Below are positions 5,784 to 6,346 of a stretch of 6,346 bases of DNA, one piece after another (position 1 is the stretch's first letter; each line of letters starts with the position of its first letter). Source of the DNA: CAZCCC01 sp964535715. Its GTDB lineage: Bacteria; Patescibacteriota; Patescibacteriia; Buchananbacterales; UBA6539. The stretch lies in the NCBI GenBank assembly GCA_964535715.1, contig CAZHUO010000046.1, positions 1 through 6,346 on the forward strand, in the 5' to 3' direction. The notes beneath the pieces were generated by a model. It searched no databases and was not told where the DNA came from. It saw nothing but the letters and a program-made list of their open reading frames with translations. Both the position numbers and the translations under genes were made by a program.

Positions 5784-5802
5784 TCATTTAAAATTATACA
5801 AT
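5774..5802 (+). promoter_or_regulatory. Sigma-70-type promoter of the zinc-ribbon gene
   Basis: TTGACT (5774-5779), a 17-base spacer and TACAAT (5797-5802) make a strong promoter. Transcription should begin near 5809, leaving a leader of about 50 nt before the ATG at 5861. The -35 box overlaps an inverted-repeat arm. Confidence 0.7.
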
Positions 5803-5845
5803 TGCCCTAGTCTTAATAATGCACTTTAACATCCAATATAAAAAC

Positions 5846-5859
5846 GGAGGAAAAACTCC
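5846..5859 (+). promoter_or_regulatory. Ribosome binding site with a small occluding hairpin
   Basis: GGAGG (5846-5850) lies ten bases before the ATG at 5861 and fixes that start over the in-frame ATG at 5819, which has no such site. GGAG (5846-5849) can pair with CTCC (5856-5859) around the loop GAAAAA, hiding the site. Four pairs are weak, so any effect would be modest. Confidence 0.55.
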
Positions 5860-5860
5860 A

Positions 5861-6235
5861 ATGGACAATGAATTACCAGACGGCAAAACGCCAGATTGCG
5901 GCACTGACTGCAATCATATAATTATTCTCCCCGGACGCATTACAAAATCGCATTGCTCTTCATGCAAAGCTGAACTTACATATTTGATTGAGGCGATAAA
6001 AAGTGGAACAACTTCATGGCCGGCATTTTGCCCAGAATGCGCAATACCTTTTCGTAAAGGCGAAGTAACAGAAAGAGTCTGGAAATGCCCTAAATGCTTT
6101 TCAATAATAGTCGATCCAAAAAAACAAAAATACTGCCTTCAGTGCGGACTGGAATTTCTTTGCCCTCAAGAACTTCTAATGGAAGGAGAACGATGCAGAC
6201 AAGGCACAAAAAAAACAAGACCATTGAGGCTTTAA
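5861..6235 (+). CDS. Small double zinc-ribbon protein
   Basis: The 124-residue product has four CxxC knuckles: C32/C35 (HCSSCK), C57/C60 (FCPEC), C76/C79 (KCPKC) and C92/C95 (YCLQCG). The spacing suggests two consecutive four-cysteine zinc ribbons, residues 32-60 and 76-95. Extra cysteines at 13, 17, 101 and 112 might add a site or be incidental. The N-terminus is acidic and the C-terminus basic (RQGTKKTRPLRL). There is no signal peptide or membrane helix, so the protein is expected to be cytoplasmic. Zinc ribbons of this size commonly bind nucleic acids or proteins; the exact role cannot be read. The start at 5861 is chosen for its GGAGG. The gene has its own promoter and terminator and is the only plus-strand gene. 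Confidence 0.8.
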   Translation: MDNELPDGKTPDCGTDCNHIIILPGRITKSHCSSCKAELTYLIEAIKSGTTSWPAFCPECAIPFRKGEVTERVWKCPKCFSIIVDPKKQKYCLQCGLEFLCPQELLMEGERCRQGTKKTRPLRL

Positions 6236-6238
6236 AAA

Positions 6239-6269
6239 AGAGGCTGATAATTTCCGCCTCTGTTTTTTT
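6239..6269 (+). terminator. Rho-independent terminator of the zinc-ribbon gene
   Basis: AGAGGC (6239-6244) and GCCTCT (6256-6261) form a six-pair stem around an 11-base loop, followed by G and seven T (6263-6269). It begins four bases after the stop codon. The A-run before the stem means it could also work on the opposite strand. Confidence 0.8.
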
Positions 6270-6272
6270 AAG

Positions 6273-6309
6273 TTATAAAGGGTATTAACCACGGAGTCCC
6301 GCTTTATAA
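6273..6309. repeat. 8-bp inverted repeat at the right edge
   Basis: TTATAAAG (6273-6280) and CTTTATAA (6302-6309) are perfect inverted copies around 21 bases. TCCCG (6297-6301) can also pair with CGGGA (6326-6330). No reading frame is supported after 6270. The structure may continue beyond the window. Confidence 0.4.
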
Positions 6310-6346
6310 TTAAATATGAATAAGACGGGATCTAAGATTTTTCACT

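Noticed and set aside
5819..5860. Longer start for the zinc-ribbon gene at ATG 5819
   Set aside because: It lies about ten bases from the predicted transcription start with no ribosome binding site, and it would put the GGAGG site inside the coding region.
377..6235. Use of a recoded TGA (glycine) as in some related phyla
   Set aside because: All genes are full length in the standard code and end in TAA or TAG. No gene needs TGA to be read as an amino acid.
6271..6346. tRNA or other known RNA gene at the right edge
   Set aside because: The inverted repeats do not form a cloverleaf and no conserved T-loop sequence is visible.

Overview
The window looks like a piece of a small, AT-rich bacterial genome. 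My best guess is a Patescibacteria/CPR member of the Parcubacteria type. The evidence is A+T-rich spacers packed with degenerate repeats built on TACAAAT/CTCAAA words, an ABC exporter made of separate ATPase and permease genes, and an orphan protein with no recognisable family. This placement is inference; there is no marker gene. All five main genes read cleanly in the standard bacterial code, with TAA or TAG stops.

Layout, left to right. Bases 1-376 carry no confident gene. They hold a repeat element of about 315 bp (57-372) with a GC-richer palindromic core and a doubtful 48-codon ORF. Bases 377-3741 are a three-gene minus-strand operon, transcribed right to left: a MacB/LolD-type ATPase (3016-3741) and two paralogous MacB/FtsX-type permeases (1743-2984 and 377-1702). 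The two spacers are 31 and 40 bp, and each contains a different 7-bp tandem repeat. Bases 3742-3983 hold paired arrays of a 9-bp repeat in opposite orientation, a strong minus-strand terminator and a second hairpin. Bases 3984-5303 encode an unrecognised 439-residue protein on the minus strand. It has its own promoter, a folded leader of about 105 nt and a strong ribosome binding site. Bases 5304-5860 hold that leader, AT-rich sequence, a second and inverted copy of the left-hand repeat element (5562-5757), and a plus-strand promoter. Bases 5861-6235 encode a small double zinc-ribbon protein, followed by a terminator. The last 75 bases hold an inverted repeat and no visible gene.

How the genes work together. 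The ATPase and the two permeases should form one membrane complex that uses ATP on the cytoplasmic side to drive movement of a large periplasmic or extracytoplasmic domain, exporting or extracting a substrate that cannot be read from the sequence. No MacA-type adaptor lies in the window. The orphan gene is separated from the operon by a terminator, so it is probably an independent unit. The zinc-ribbon gene is a separate plus-strand unit.

I found no complete, clearly new system. The most unusual material is non-coding: the inverted pair of palindromic repeat elements, and short tandem repeats of 7, 7 and 9 bp at three successive positions along the operon.
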